64,000 bases of DNA from DATBLY01 sp963705545 (GTDB lineage Bacteria; Actinomycetota; UBA4738; HRBIN12): the NCBI GenBank assembly GCA_963705545.1, contig CAVPJX010000001.1:1364001-1428000 (forward strand), written 5' to 3'. A program made the position numbers and the translations under genes. Every line of letters begins with the position of its first letter. Position 1 is the stretch's first letter. Below are positions 63,451-64,000 of the stretch, piece after piece. The notes under the pieces were generated by a model. That model worked only from the letters and a program-made list of their open reading frames with translations, did no database searches and was not told where the DNA came from.

Positions 63451-64000
63451 GTGACGATCAAGGTAGCCATCGCGGACGACCACTCCCTGGTGCGCCAGGG
63501 GCTCCGGCGGTACCTCGACATGGCCGACGGGATCGAGGTGATCGGCGAGGCGTCGAACGGGCTCGAGCTCCTGAAGCTGATCGAGGAGGAAGACCCCGAG
63601 ATCGCCCTGATCGACATCCGGATGCCCGAGATGGACGGCCTCGAGGCAGCCCGCGAGATCCGCGACCGGTTCCCCAAGGTGGGCGTGATCATGCTCACCG
63701 CGTACGACGACCGGCAGTTCGTGGTCGAGGCCGTGAAGTCGGGCGCCCGCGGCTACGTCTTGAAGGCTCGCGACGCCGAGCATCTGATCCAAACGGTCCG
63801 GCTCGTAGCGGGCGGCAACATGGTGATCGATCCCCAGCTCGTCGTCGCTCTGGCGGAGGAGCTCTCGACGGCGAAGGAGCGCGATCGCCGGGCCGAGACG
63901 CTCACCGCCCGCGAGATCGAGGTCCTGCAGCTGCTCGCGTTCGGCCACACGAACCGCGACATCGCCGAGCGCCTCTACATCTCGCCCGACACGGTCAAGA
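63451..64000 (+). CDS. NarL-type response regulator (3'-partial)
   Basis: At least 183 residues from GTG 63451 (GGAGG 4 nt upstream), running off the window. Receiver: VAIADDHSLVRQGLRRYL, phospho-acceptor ALIDIRMPEMDG, Lys in YVLKARDAEHL; LuxR HTH begins LTAREIEVLQLLAFGHTNRD with YISPDTVK at the edge. No kinase is visible in the window; it may follow downstream. Confidence 0.93.
   Translation, partial: MTIKVAIADDHSLVRQGLRRYLDMADGIEVIGEASNGLELLKLIEEEDPEIALIDIRMPEMDGLEAAREIRDRFPKVGVIMLTAYDDRQFVVEAVKSGARGYVLKARDAEHLIQTVRLVAGGNMVIDPQLVVALAEELSTAKERDRRAETLTAREIEVLQLLAFGHTNRDIAERLYISPDTVK

Overview
The window is a gene-dense, very GC-rich (about 70 percent by eye) chromosomal segment, most likely from an uncultured, probably deep-branching Actinomycetota. 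Pointers to that group are a dnaK-grpE-dnaJ locus carrying an HspR-type MerR repressor, DnaA boxes of the actinobacterial form TTGTCCACA, frequent GTG/TTG starts, many genes whose start codon lies only 6-9 nt after a TANNNT -10 box (leaderless style), an actinobacterial FadF/Rv0338c-like Fe-S oxidoreductase, and a MenFDBEA-type menaquinone pathway. No prophage, insertion sequence or CRISPR array was found.

Layout. 1-1.3 kb: end of a nucleoside-phosphorylase-like gene, a small SH3-like protein and a hotdog-fold 3-aminobutyryl-CoA ammonia-lyase (lysine fermentation). 1.4-15.8 kb, mostly minus strand: an orphan receiver protein, then purine synthesis in two blocks (purF-purM, and purA-purD-purE-purB-purC-purS-purQ-purL followed by a HAD hydrolase), separated by an ECF sigma/alkyltransferase pair and a stress-type glycine-zipper protein. 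15.8-23.5 kb: a sulfur-uptake island. It holds a sulfate ABC transporter (sbp-cysT-cysW-cysA), an altered Na/Pi-cotransporter-like protein, an SsuBC-like ABC pair without a binding protein, and two tiny DUF2292/YezD proteins. Four copies of a short stem motif, GACCRG-loop-CYGGAGRC, lie in the leaders of these three transcription units.

23.5-29 kb: a DUF2090 aldolase, an MBL-fold hydrolase, an MFS exporter, LemA and two paralogous one-TM proteins. 29-36.4 kb: a heat-shock operon dnaK-grpE-dnaJ-hspR-GNAT-clpB. 36.4-40 kb: Fe-S oxidoreductase and a two-component pair. 40-43.4 kb: dcd, trpD, tRNA-Gly(CCC), an APH(6)-like kinase, endonuclease III. 43.4-46.7 kb: dnaB with three DnaA boxes upstream, and rpsF-ssb-rpsR-rplI. 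46.9-50.8 kb: a methyltransferase, panB and a second two-component pair. 51-60.8 kb: menaquinone genes (menE, menB, menA, menD, menF, ubiE/menG) with a cupin, GNAT, LigC-type ligase and VOC protein between them, and a MerR regulator. 60.9-64 kb: two membrane glycosyltransferase-type proteins and the start of another NarL-type regulator.

Quality note. Several otherwise well-conserved genes (purM, cysA, a histidine kinase, menD, a PIG-V-like mannosyltransferase) are interrupted by single-base frameshifts, mostly extra bases beside GC-rich runs. menD alone has about six. Uncorrected sequencing or assembly indels are the simplest reading, so these entries are given as whole genes spanning the shifts.
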